Part shown: piece after piece, positions 54,726 to 61,489 of the stretch | Numbering within the stretch: the stretch's first letter is position 1 | Layout: each line of letters opens with the position of its first letter | Source of the DNA: Pseudohoeflea suaedae | GTDB taxonomy: Bacteria > Pseudomonadota > Alphaproteobacteria > Rhizobiales > Rhizobiaceae | DNA: 64,000 bases | Direction: 5' to 3' | Assembly (NCBI RefSeq): GCF_004354915.1 | Contig: NZ_SMSI01000002.1 | Coordinates: forward strand, 1 to 64,000 | The notes under the pieces: model-generated | What the model was told of the DNA's origin: nothing | The model's database searches: none | What the model saw: the letters and a program-made list of their open reading frames with translations, nothing else | Made by a program: the position numbers and the translations under genes

Positions 54726-54752
54726 CAAATTTGTAAAACATGCGCCTTATAG
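54722..54752 (+). promoter_or_regulatory. Rightward phage promoter with ACAAATTTGT operator (site 8)
   Basis: TTGACA with the palindrome at 54725-54734; -10 is ambiguous (CCTTAT at 17, TTATAG at 19 bases). It lies upstream of the gene at 54790 and the structured RNA region. Confidence 0.55.
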
Positions 54753-54789
54753 GTCAAGCTACCAACGCCACATCACCCGCAGGGCAAGC

Positions 54790-55512
54790 ATGACCAAGAC
54801 ACTCCTCACTTTGACGACGGATCAGGAATCGATCTCCGCGCAAGTCGCAAAGCTTTCGCCGGAGGCAAGGCGCCTGCGCAAAGCCATCGGCAAGAGGCAG
54901 GCGATCGGCAAGGAATGGGACGGCGCTGCGAATGACAACGCGGCGATTGCGTGGCCGCTGGCTCGAGCGCTTGCCACGGAAGGCAATATCGACCTGCTCA
55001 AATACGCGATGATGTATCGACGCATTTACGACAGCGCCAAGTCTGACGCGAAGCTGGGCGGTAGCAGTGTGTCGATTGAAGACGAGTTCAGTTACGACCA
55101 ATACTACGCGAAGGCGGGGAGCGGCGAACTGCAAATGCGCGATAACGGGGATCTTGTGCGGAAATATTCCCGCAAATCCAATGCCTCAAGTGTTGATATC
55201 CCTGCACGAAGGAATGGTTCGGACTCTTCGTCTGGTTATGGCGGAGTTCCGAAGCCGTGGACGGGCGACCGCGCAGTAAACGACATGATCGACAATAAAG
55301 CGCGGTTGGCGCAACTGCAGCGCGTACTTGGCCACCTGTGCGAGCCGTTTGAGTTGGCCTGCATTGATGGGGCGACACTGCAAGCGGTCGGTAACTCGGT
55401 CGGCATTGCGAACAGGGCGGGGTCGATGGGTGCGGGCCGGGCGCTCGTGCACACGGCGCTTGTCACGCTTCGTGACTGCATGGGCAAGGTGACGCGGGCA
55501 GATCTAGAATAG
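54790..55512 (+). CDS. Phage protein upstream of the late region, unknown
   Basis: 240 aa from ATG 54790. N-terminal helical part (VAKLSPEARRLRKAIGKRQA), middle low-complexity Ser-rich linker, C-terminal conserved block LCEPFELACIDGATLQAVGN and ALVHTALVTLRDCMG. Being the last gene before the RNA/tRNA block and the late operon, it sits where lambdoid phages encode a late regulator, but the sequence gives no proof. No other family recognised. Confidence 0.6.
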   Translation: MTKTLLTLTTDQESISAQVAKLSPEARRLRKAIGKRQAIGKEWDGAANDNAAIAWPLARALATEGNIDLLKYAMMYRRIYDSAKSDAKLGGSSVSIEDEFSYDQYYAKAGSGELQMRDNGDLVRKYSRKSNASSVDIPARRNGSDSSSGYGGVPKPWTGDRAVNDMIDNKARLAQLQRVLGHLCEPFELACIDGATLQAVGNSVGIANRAGSMGAGRALVHTALVTLRDCMGKVTRADLE

Positions 55513-56060
55513 GTTATAACTAAAGTAGCCTCCCGGCGTGGGAGGGGTAAGGGTTCACGGAACAACCCAAACAGTTCGGCAACGTCGCACCGCCTTTGCG
55601 GGCATTCATGACGGCCGACCCTGCGGCAGCGCGGGGTAACTATCAGAGATGCCGCGGCCCGGTGACGGTGTCCGTCAGGCGCGGATAAGCGGGTATGCCG
55701 CGCACCACTGACCAGCCCGACTACCCGATTGGGGCGGTCCATCTCTGAACTAATTGCGTGACGAGCCGGCGGGCATAAACGCACAGCCAATCGGCGCAGA
55801 GGTCCGTGGTAGGGCGCCGACCGTGTATTCACCTTGCTTATTGCGGGTGGCGGAAAGGATTGAGGCCAGCGCGTTGTCGCTGTGCCGTCGTCACGCAAGC
55901 TTATCCACCGCTGGCGCCGTGCTCTCCTGCGGCTGCCTCCGGTGTAGCCGGGCCTCCCGCCAAGGCGGTTGAAGTGCCCGGCAAGGTTTGGACGGCTATC
56001 CTGCCAGGGGTCGCGACCTTGGCGCATTGCAGCGTGTGACGTATGCCCGTCCGATTTTAT
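55513..56060 (+). ncRNA. Large structured non-coding RNA candidate (GOLLD/ROOL-like setting)
   Basis: About 550 bases with no plausible gene. Many perfect helices can be drawn in order: 55529-55534/55540-55545; 55551-55555/55564-55568; 55576-55580/55614-55618 enclosing CCGC/GCGG; a 9-base long-range helix 55643-55651/55740-55748 continued by CCGC/GCGG (55652-55655/55734-55737) that encloses 55663-55668/55672-55677 and 55679-55684/55698-55703; a loop-to-downstream pairing 55690-55695/55722-55727 (pseudoknot); 55755-55759/55779-55783; 55791-55797/55814-55820; 55865-55871/55909-55915; 55947-55953/55976-55982; 55983-55987/56016-56020. It runs into a tRNA. Giant phage RNAs of the GOLLD and ROOL classes have this size and tRNA-adjacent position; membership is not shown. 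Confidence 0.55.
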
Positions 56061-56136
56061 TGCAGGTTGGAGAAGTGGCTATCTCGACTGGCTCATAACC
56101 AGTATGTCGCCGGTTCGAGTCCGGCACCTGCAACCA
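56061..56136 (+). tRNA. Phage-encoded tRNA-Met (anticodon CAT)
   Basis: 76 bases with encoded CCA. Acceptor TGCAGGT/ACCTGCA, D stem GAGA/TCTC, anticodon stem ACTGG/CCAGT around CTCATAA, T stem GCCGG/CCGGC around TTCGAGT: all pairs perfect. Anticodon CAT could be elongator Met, or Ile (AUA) if the C is lysidylated; I cannot tell from sequence alone. Confidence 0.93.
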
Positions 56137-56144
56137 AATACCCA

Positions 56145-56183
56145 CCTGCCGCTTGTCGGCAGGCTCAAGGCGCTAGTGCCTTG
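56145..56183 (+). other. Two hairpins between tRNA-Met and the tRNA-like element
   Basis: CCTGCCG/CGGCAGG (56145-56151, 56157-56163) and CAAGGC/GCCTTG (56166-56171, 56178-56183). No T tract follows, so they are probably part of the structured transcript rather than terminators. Confidence 0.5.
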
Positions 56184-56190
56184 CTTATTC

Positions 56191-56267
56191 GCCGGCTTAG
56201 CTCAGATGGTAGAGCAGCCTGGCTTCGGCCAGCAGTGACGTGGGCTCGATGTCTGCAGCCTGCTTCA
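56191..56267 (+). tRNA. Degenerate tRNA-like element
   Basis: Begins like a tRNA: acceptor GCCGGCT, D arm GCTC/GAGC with AGATGGTA loop. Acceptor 3' strand AGCCTGC pairs at 6 of 7 positions. The anticodon arm instead forms CTGGC-TTCG-GCCAG (56119-56132), with no U33 and a four-base loop; the T arm is weak with CTCGATG in place of TTCGANT; the 3' end reads TCA, not CCA. Probably a decayed tRNA or a tRNA mimic inside the larger RNA. Confidence 0.45.
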
Positions 56268-56302
56268 TGATACCTGGAAGTCAACCCTCAAGTGGGCGTT
56301 TT

Positions 56303-56548
56303 ATGTTCTACACCATATACAAAACAACTAATATGGTGAATGGAAAAACTTATATAGGCAAGCACGCGACACTCGATCTTGATGACGGATACTTAGGTTC
56401 CGGGAAGATTCTTCGCCGTGCTGTGGCGAGGTATGGTGTTTCGTCGTTCGAAAAGGAAATACTCTTCATCTTTGAAACGGAGGAAGAGATGAATTCCAAA
56501 TGGATAACGGACGGCGTCTCAAACAAAAAAGATAAAAGATATAACTGA
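56303..56548 (+). CDS. GIY-YIG homing endonuclease, internally shortened
   Basis: 81 aa. GIY-YIG core: FYTIYKTTNMVNGKTYIGKH (residues 2-21), then LGSGKILRRAVARYGVSSFE with the catalytic Arg/His region. After ETEEEMNS it jumps to KWITDGVSNKKDKRYN, which looks like the C-terminal DNA-binding tail of longer phage GIY-YIG proteins. The middle part expected between them is missing, so this is likely a deletion remnant. Lies next to the tRNA-like element. Confidence 0.75.
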   Translation: MFYTIYKTTNMVNGKTYIGKHATLDLDDGYLGSGKILRRAVARYGVSSFEKEILFIFETEEEMNSKWITDGVSNKKDKRYN

Positions 56549-56661
56549 GATGCCTGCAGGATTTAGGCGTGGGAGAGCAATGAAGTCACGCCTAGCTAGT
56601 GTTGCCTAGTCTCGTAAGCTTGAGGCTCCTCTAGAGTGACCAAGTGCGTCGGTCCATCACC
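56549..56661 (+). other. Short structured leader before HNH gene
   Basis: TAGGCGTG (56564-56571) pairs with CACGCCTA (56587-56594). No gene. May be the end of the structured RNA or the HNH leader. Confidence 0.4.
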
Positions 56662-56949
56662 ATGAAACACCCAAGCGCCGAATGGAAGCACCTATACGAC
56701 ACAGCCAAATGGAAGCGACTGCGCAAGGCGCAGCTATCGTTATTCCCGCTGTGTGAATGGTGCCTCGAGCGCGAGGAAGTGACCGAGGCGACCGAGGTGC
56801 ACCACAAGGTGCCGCACAAAGGCGACCTGGACTTGTTCTGGGGCGGGCCGTTTGTCTCTACCTGTAAGCCGTGTCATTCGAGCCGCGGTAAGCTAGAGGA
56901 CCACGGCAAGACGGTCGTCCGGTTCGACGTCGATGGGTGGCCTATTTAG
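56662..56949 (+). CDS. HNH endonuclease of the packaging module
   Basis: 95 aa (GTG at 56644 is an alternative start). CEWCLEREEVTEATEVHHKV then FVSTCKPCHSSRGKLE: two Cys pairs bind zinc and VHH plus the final His/Asn positions form the HNH core. In HK97-type cos phages an HNH protein next to terminase is needed for cos cleavage, and the order HNH-TerS-TerL-portal is kept here. Confidence 0.9.
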   Translation: MKHPSAEWKHLYDTAKWKRLRKAQLSLFPLCEWCLEREEVTEATEVHHKVPHKGDLDLFWGGPFVSTCKPCHSSRGKLEDHGKTVVRFDVDGWPI

Positions 56950-56963
56950 GCATAATCAGAATT

Positions 56964-57014
56964 GTTGCAAATATGCAACATGTGACTTTTATGCAACTGT
57001 TGTATATTTGCAAC
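56964..57014. repeat. Inverted repeat pair of the cos/pac-like region
   Basis: GTTGCAAATATGCAAC (56964-56979) and GTTGTATATTTGCAAC (56999-57014) are inverted copies with one mismatch; each is itself a near palindrome. Located between the HNH gene and TerS. Confidence 0.65.
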
Positions 57015-57030
57015 ACTTCTTTGGCGACAT

Positions 57031-57118
57031 CTGTTAGAAAATTTTTCCGAGTATTGCGACATCTGTTAGAAAATTTTTCCGAGTATGGGGGCACCTGTTA
57101 GAAAATTTTTCCGAGTAT
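57031..57118 (+). repeat. Three 24-base direct repeats, period 32, upstream of TerS
   Basis: The 24-base core (starts CTGTTAGAAAATTTTTCC, ends GAGTAT) is perfect at 57031-57054, 57063-57086 and 57095-57118. Spacing of 32 bases is three helical turns, so a protein could bind all three on one face. Best reading: terminase small-subunit or cos-binding sites. The remaining bases to 57230 are a purine-rich run without a gene. Confidence 0.75.
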
Positions 57119-57230
57119 GGGGAGGGGTGGGGAAAAACTCGACGGCTTAAAAATCCCTACGAACGCCCGCCCCCAAAAGCGCGCAAAAAACCAATTCAGA
57201 TTATGACCAGAATTAGGCGAGGCGATTTTA

Positions 57231-57626
57231 ATGGCCAGACCAAGGACGCCGTCCGCCAAAGCCAAGATAACTGGTCAGGATGTAACGCACAAGCCGCGAT
57301 TTGAATCGCGCAACGAGCCGGACGTAGAGGCGCCTTTGGGCGATCCGCCGGCATGGGTGCAAGACACCGAAAAAAACAAGGCGCGGGAAGCTTGGCATAC
57401 GCTGAGCGCTGAAATCCCGTGGCTGAACAGTTCGCATCGGACGCTTGTCGCGATGGCCTCGAGCATCTTGGGGAGAATGATCGCAGGTCAGGAGTGCGGC
57501 GTGCAGGCTTTGAACCTTTTGCGTCAGACACTCGGACAGATGGGGGCGACGCCGGCAGACGCAAGTAAGGTGGGGGCTCCGACAGGTGGTAAAGAAGTCG
57601 ACCCGGCCGAAAAGTATTTCCAATAG
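57231..57626 (+). CDS. terS: Phage terminase small subunit
   Basis: 131 aa. N-terminal basic segment (MARPRTPSAKAKITG), central helical region NKAREAWHTLSAEIPWLNSS and LVAMASSILGRMIAG, C-terminal LNLLRQTLGQMGATPADASK typical of P27-like TerS. It recognises the packaging site and recruits the large subunit. Overlaps terL by 41 bases. Confidence 0.83.
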   Translation: MARPRTPSAKAKITGQDVTHKPRFESRNEPDVEAPLGDPPAWVQDTEKNKAREAWHTLSAEIPWLNSSHRTLVAMASSILGRMIAGQECGVQALNLLRQTLGQMGATPADASKVGAPTGGKEVDPAEKYFQ

Positions 57627-59505
57627 AGCGGATCCAGTCACCGCATACGCGCAAAGCGTAGTTTCAGGGGAGACGGTAGCTGGCCCGCACGTTCGCAACG
57701 CATGCCGTCGGCACTTGGCGGACCTTGAGCACGGCCACAAGCGTGGCCTGATCTGGGACGTCGCTGCAGTCGATCGGTTTATCGGCTATTGCCGTGACGT
57801 GCTTCGTCTGAATGGCGGGCAGTTTGAGGGCGTGCCATTTCATCTGCAGCCGAGCCAGGCATTTATTGCCGGCTCGATTTTCGGGTGGAAGCGCACCAAC
57901 GAAGACGGCAAGGTCGTCCGCCGGTTTCGCCGCGCCTATATCGAGCAGGCGAAGGGACAGGGCAAGTCGCCATTTGCTGGCGCAGTCGGTCTTTATTGCA
58001 TGACTTCGGACGGCGAGTCCGCGGCTGAAATCTACGCGGCCGGCAAGGATAAGGCGCAGGCGTTCGTCCTGTTCCGCGATTCCGTCGCGATGTACGCGCA
58101 GTCTCCTGCACTCAAGGCGCGGCTTACGCCGTCCGGCGGGGAGGGAAACGTCTGGAATCTGGCGGACCTGAAGTCGCGTTCGTTCTTTCGTCCGATATCG
58201 CGCGAGCAGGCGCACAGCGGGCCGCGCCCTTACGTGGCGCTTGTCGATGAGTTGCACGAACATCCGACCAGCCACACGATCGAAATGCTCGAGCGTGGCT
58301 TCAAGTTTCGCGACCAGCCGCTTTTGCTAATGATCACGAATTCGGGCAGCGACCGCAATTCGGTTTGTTGGGTAGAACACCAGTGGGCCGTCAAAGTGGC
58401 CGCTGGCACGGAAACGCCGGACGAGGATTTCACCTACGTCGGCGACGTCATCGGCTCGAGCGACGAAACGTTCAGCTATGTGTGCGCGCTCGACAAGAAC
58501 GACGACCCGTTCACGGATCCGTCCTGCTGGGTGAAGGCAAATCCGCTTCTCGGCGTGACGCTGAAGTTCGAATACATCGAGGGCGTTGTCGCGCAGGCGC
58601 GGGACATACCGTCGAAGCGAAATAACATTCTTCGGCTGCATTTTTGCGTCTGGACGGAAAGCGACACGAACTGGATTCCGCGGCCGATCATTGACGCGGT
58701 CATGGAAGACTATGACCCATATGAGGTCCACAAGGGCGCGCGCATCAAGGCCGCCGGGTTGGACTTGTCTGGTGCCAAGGATTTGACCGCCGCGGCGTTC
58801 GTCGTCGAGACGGGCACAAAGCGCGTTACGCGTGCCGACGGCACGGAAGCCGACCTACCGACATACGACGCGTGGATTGAGGCGTTTACGCCGCTCGACA
58901 CGATCGACGAGCGTTCGAAGGTCGACCACGTCCCTTACCGGACGTGGTTGGAGGCTGGCTATATCAACGCACCTCCTGGTGCGCGCGTTCGCTACGACCA
59001 TGTCGCAGCGTTGTTTGCGCGCCTGAATGCGGAGCACGGAATCGATGTGCTGGCATATGACAACTACGCCTATGACAAGTTCGCTCAAGAACTGGACGAA
59101 TACGGCGTCGAGTTGCGCACGGTTAGCCACCCGCAGGGCGGCAAGCGTCGCGCCAAGCCAAGCCAAGAGGCGATCGACGCGGCGAAGGCCGCCGGCGAAC
59201 CTGCTCCGCTGGGGATGTGGATGCCGGGAAGTGTCGCGGCGCTCGAGACGTTGATCCTTGAGGGGCGAATTCGCTTCCGCAAGTCGCCGGTCCTGCTTAG
59301 CGCGCTGATGGGTGTCGCGATCGAAACCGACCCGCTTATGGGCAACCAGTGGTTTTCGAAAGCCAAGTCGACAATCCGCATCGACCCTGCCGTGGCGATG
59401 GCAATGGCGGTTGGTGCTGCGGTTGAGGGCGTGCCGGCTGTCAAAGTCGTTTCTTCGCCGTGGGATGATCCGGAATTCAGCCTAGAACAATATGGAGCCA
59501 GTTGA
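57586..59505 (+). CDS. terL: Phage terminase large subunit
   Basis: 639 aa from a GTG start inside terS. ATPase half: FRRAYIEQAKGQGKSPFAGA (Walker A variant, about residue 115-134), VALVDELHEHPTS (Walker B, Asp-Glu), ITNSGSDRNS coupling motif. Nuclease half: AAGLDLSGAKDLTAAAF (first metal Asp, about 400), VLAYDNYAYDKF and a late Asp region. Packages DNA into proheads through the portal. Confidence 0.93.
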   Translation: MVKKSTRPKSISNRADPVTAYAQSVVSGETVAGPHVRNACRRHLADLEHGHKRGLIWDVAAVDRFIGYCRDVLRLNGGQFEGVPFHLQPSQAFIAGSIFGWKRTNEDGKVVRRFRRAYIEQAKGQGKSPFAGAVGLYCMTSDGESAAEIYAAGKDKAQAFVLFRDSVAMYAQSPALKARLTPSGGEGNVWNLADLKSRSFFRPISREQAHSGPRPYVALVDELHEHPTSHTIEMLERGFKFRDQPLLLMITNSGSDRNSVCWVEHQWAVKVAAGTETPDEDFTYVGDVIGSSDETFSYVCALDKNDDPFTDPSCWVKANPLLGVTLKFEYIEGVVAQARDIPSKRNNILRLHFCVWTESDTNWIPRPIIDAVMEDYDPYEVHKGARIKAAGLDLSGAKDLTAAAFVVETGTKRVTRADGTEADLPTYDAWIEAFTPLDTIDERSKVDHVPYRTWLEAGYINAPPGARVRYDHVAALFARLNAEHGIDVLAYDNYAYDKFAQELDEYGVELRTVSHPQGGKRRAKPSQEAIDAAKAAGEPAPLGMWMPGSVAALETLILEGRIRFRKSPVLLSALMGVAIETDPLMGNQWFSKAKSTIRIDPAVAMAMAVGAAVEGVPAVKVVSSPWDDPEFSLEQYGAS

Positions 59506-60761
59506 TGTGGCCATTTACACGTTCGGCCGCAGCTAAGGTCGAAAACAGGGCTGACGTGGTCTCGGTAAGCGACCCGGAGTTCCTTGCTTTTTTCGGCGTC
59601 AACGGCGCAACGCTGCCGACTGTAACGGTCGATAGCGCGCTAACCGTTCCGGCTGTGCAGGCTGCGGTTGCGTTTCTGTCGCGCACGATGGCGACACTTC
59701 CGCTGCACGCGTACAGGACGACCGATACAGGCGCCAAGAAGCTTGGCGGCAAAATAGGCATGGTCGTGCACGACGCGCCGAACGACAATCAGGACAGTTT
59801 TAAATTCCGGCAGTATTTCTGGCAGCAGGTTTTTACCGGCGGACGGGGGCTGGCCTGGATCGAGCGCGCACCGCAGGGGGTCGAGGCACTTTGGCCGATG
59901 GATCCGACGAAGACGGTCATCAAGCGAAGCGGCCTGAAGGTCACATACGAGTACGGAAACCAGGTCTATGACGCGGCCGATGTGATCGACGTCCCGTATA
60001 TGCTGAAGCCTGACGGCTTGGGACATTATGGGCCCGTCAATCTGGCCGCTAAGGCGATTCAACTTGCCTTGTCGATGAACGACTACGGCAGCAACTTCTT
60101 TGCGGGTGGTGGCGTGCCGCCGCTGGCGTTGACCGGCCCTCTTCCGGCTGGCGACGAGGCGCTGAAGCGCGCTAAAGCTGAAATCAAGCGTGCGATCGAC
60201 TCCGCCAAGCAGAAAGGCGAGCCGGTCTTTCCGATTCCTGCTGGCTACACCTTGGCGCCTGTCGGGCTTGACCCGGCAAAGGGTCAAATGATTGAGGCGC
60301 GGCGCTTCCAAGTCGAAGAAATTGCTCGAGCGTGGCAGTTGCCGCCGGTTTTCTTGCAGGATCTAACGCGCGCAACGTTTTCGAACGCCGAACAGCAGGA
60401 TCTTCACCTAGTCAAGCACCTGATCGGGCAGTGGGCAAAGGCTTTTGAGGGCGAATGCAACCTGAAAATGTTCGGGCGCACCACTCGATCGCGCTACGTC
60501 GAGCACAATCTTGATGGACTGCTGCGGGGTGACTTTGTGAGCCGCATGAACGGTTACGCTCAGGCGATTCAGAACTCCATACGCACGCCGGACGAGGTTC
60601 GTCAGCTCGAGAATCTGCCAGCAATGGGCGAAGACGCTGCAAAACTGCACATTCAAGGCGCAACGGTGCCACTTGGGTCGCAGAACATGGGGGCGCAGGA
60701 AAATCCAGCGACCCCACCAGCTAACGACAATACTAACCAGGATGGGGCGGCTGCCGCATGA
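59505..60761 (+). CDS. HK97-type portal protein
   Basis: 418 aa. Signatures: SALTVPAVQAAVAFLSRTMA with LPLHAYR (about residue 45-75), GRGLAWIERAPQGVEALWPM, YGPVNLAAKAIQLALSMNDY, FQVEEIARAWQLPPVFL, YVEHNLDGLLRGDF. Forms the dodecameric vertex for DNA entry and exit. The start overlaps the terL stop (TGATG). Glutamine/Asn-rich C-terminal tail. Confidence 0.94.
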   Translation: MWPFTRSAAAKVENRADVVSVSDPEFLAFFGVNGATLPTVTVDSALTVPAVQAAVAFLSRTMATLPLHAYRTTDTGAKKLGGKIGMVVHDAPNDNQDSFKFRQYFWQQVFTGGRGLAWIERAPQGVEALWPMDPTKTVIKRSGLKVTYEYGNQVYDAADVIDVPYMLKPDGLGHYGPVNLAAKAIQLALSMNDYGSNFFAGGGVPPLALTGPLPAGDEALKRAKAEIKRAIDSAKQKGEPVFPIPAGYTLAPVGLDPAKGQMIEARRFQVEEIARAWQLPPVFLQDLTRATFSNAEQQDLHLVKHLIGQWAKAFEGECNLKMFGRTTRSRYVEHNLDGLLRGDFVSRMNGYAQAIQNSIRTPDEVRQLENLPAMGEDAAKLHIQGATVPLGSQNMGAQENPATPPANDNTNQDGAAAA

Positions 60762-61390
60762 CCAATTTTGAAAAACGCGGCGGCGACCTTGGTGTCGAGG
60801 TTCGGGCCGACTCCGAAAAGCGCACCCTGACGGGGTACGCCGTGGTGTGGAACAGCGACACGACGATCGGCGACTATTTCGTCGAGAGAATCGCGCCAAA
60901 TGCCTTCACGAAGGCACTTCGCGGGGATGTTCTGGCCTTTTTTAACCACGATTCCGGGCGCGTTCTCGGGCGCACCAAGTCCGGAACGCTGCGGCTTAGC
61001 GAAGACAGCCGCGGCCTGAAGGTTGAAATCGACGTGCCGGACACAAGCGACGGTAACGACCTTTGGAAGCTGGTTGAGCGCGGCGACATCAATGGAATGT
61101 CCTTCTCTTTCCGAGCCACAAAGCAGGAATGGGACGACACCGGCGACATGCCGCACCGAACCGTGATCGAAGCTGAACTCTACGAGGTAACGGCGACACC
61201 GATCCCAGCGTATCCGGATACCAGTCTGGCGATGCGCTCGCTTGAATCAGTGCGCGCCGAAGCGGAAGAAGAGCGCGAGTCCGCCGACAAGGCGAAGCGC
61301 GAAAACGCACTGGCAGCGCGCCGCCGCATTGCGGAACGGGAAGCGCGCCAGGAGCAAGCAATTCGAGGCATCCGGACGGACGCTTCGTAG
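60758..61390 (+). CDS. HK97-family prohead protease
   Basis: 210 aa. Family marks: LTGYAVVWNSDTTIGDYFVE, ALRGDVLAFFNHDSGRVLGR with the catalytic His, SGTLRLSEDSRGLKVEIDVP, INGMSFSFRATKQEW with the catalytic Ser, VTATPIPAYPDTSL. It trims the capsid N-terminal delta domain during maturation. The C-terminal 50 residues are a charged helix. Overlaps portal by 4 bases. Confidence 0.93.
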   Translation: MTNFEKRGGDLGVEVRADSEKRTLTGYAVVWNSDTTIGDYFVERIAPNAFTKALRGDVLAFFNHDSGRVLGRTKSGTLRLSEDSRGLKVEIDVPDTSDGNDLWKLVERGDINGMSFSFRATKQEWDDTGDMPHRTVIEAELYEVTATPIPAYPDTSLAMRSLESVRAEAEEERESADKAKRENALAARRRIAEREARQEQAIRGIRTDAS

Positions 61391-61450
61391 TCACCCGCTA
61401 ACGCGGAGGGCACGGACTCCGTCCTGCCATTCACCCACACAGACCGACCT

Positions 61451-61477
61451 AGCCCGCTCAAAGGCGGGCTTTTTTTA
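61451..61477 (+). terminator. Terminator between protease and capsid genes
   Basis: AGCCCGC-TCAAAG-GCGGGCT followed by seven T. It lies inside the structural operon, with the capsid ribosome site directly after it. Confidence 0.85.
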
Positions 61478-61489
61478 TGGGAAATGCAC

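Noticed and set aside
55236-56027. 263-residue minus-strand frame across the structured RNA region
   Set aside because: It also covers the 3' end of a plus-strand phage gene, has an Arg/Pro/Ser-rich shadow composition and no ribosome site.
55513-56060. RNase P RNA, tmRNA or group I intron as identity of the structured RNA
   Set aside because: I could not find the RNase P core words, a tmRNA tag frame with tRNA-like ends, or a 3' exon completing a split tRNA; covariance search is needed to be sure.
57031-57118. Possible CRISPR array (three perfect repeats)
   Set aside because: Spacers are only 8 bases, related to each other, and no cas genes are near; position before TerS fits a packaging site.
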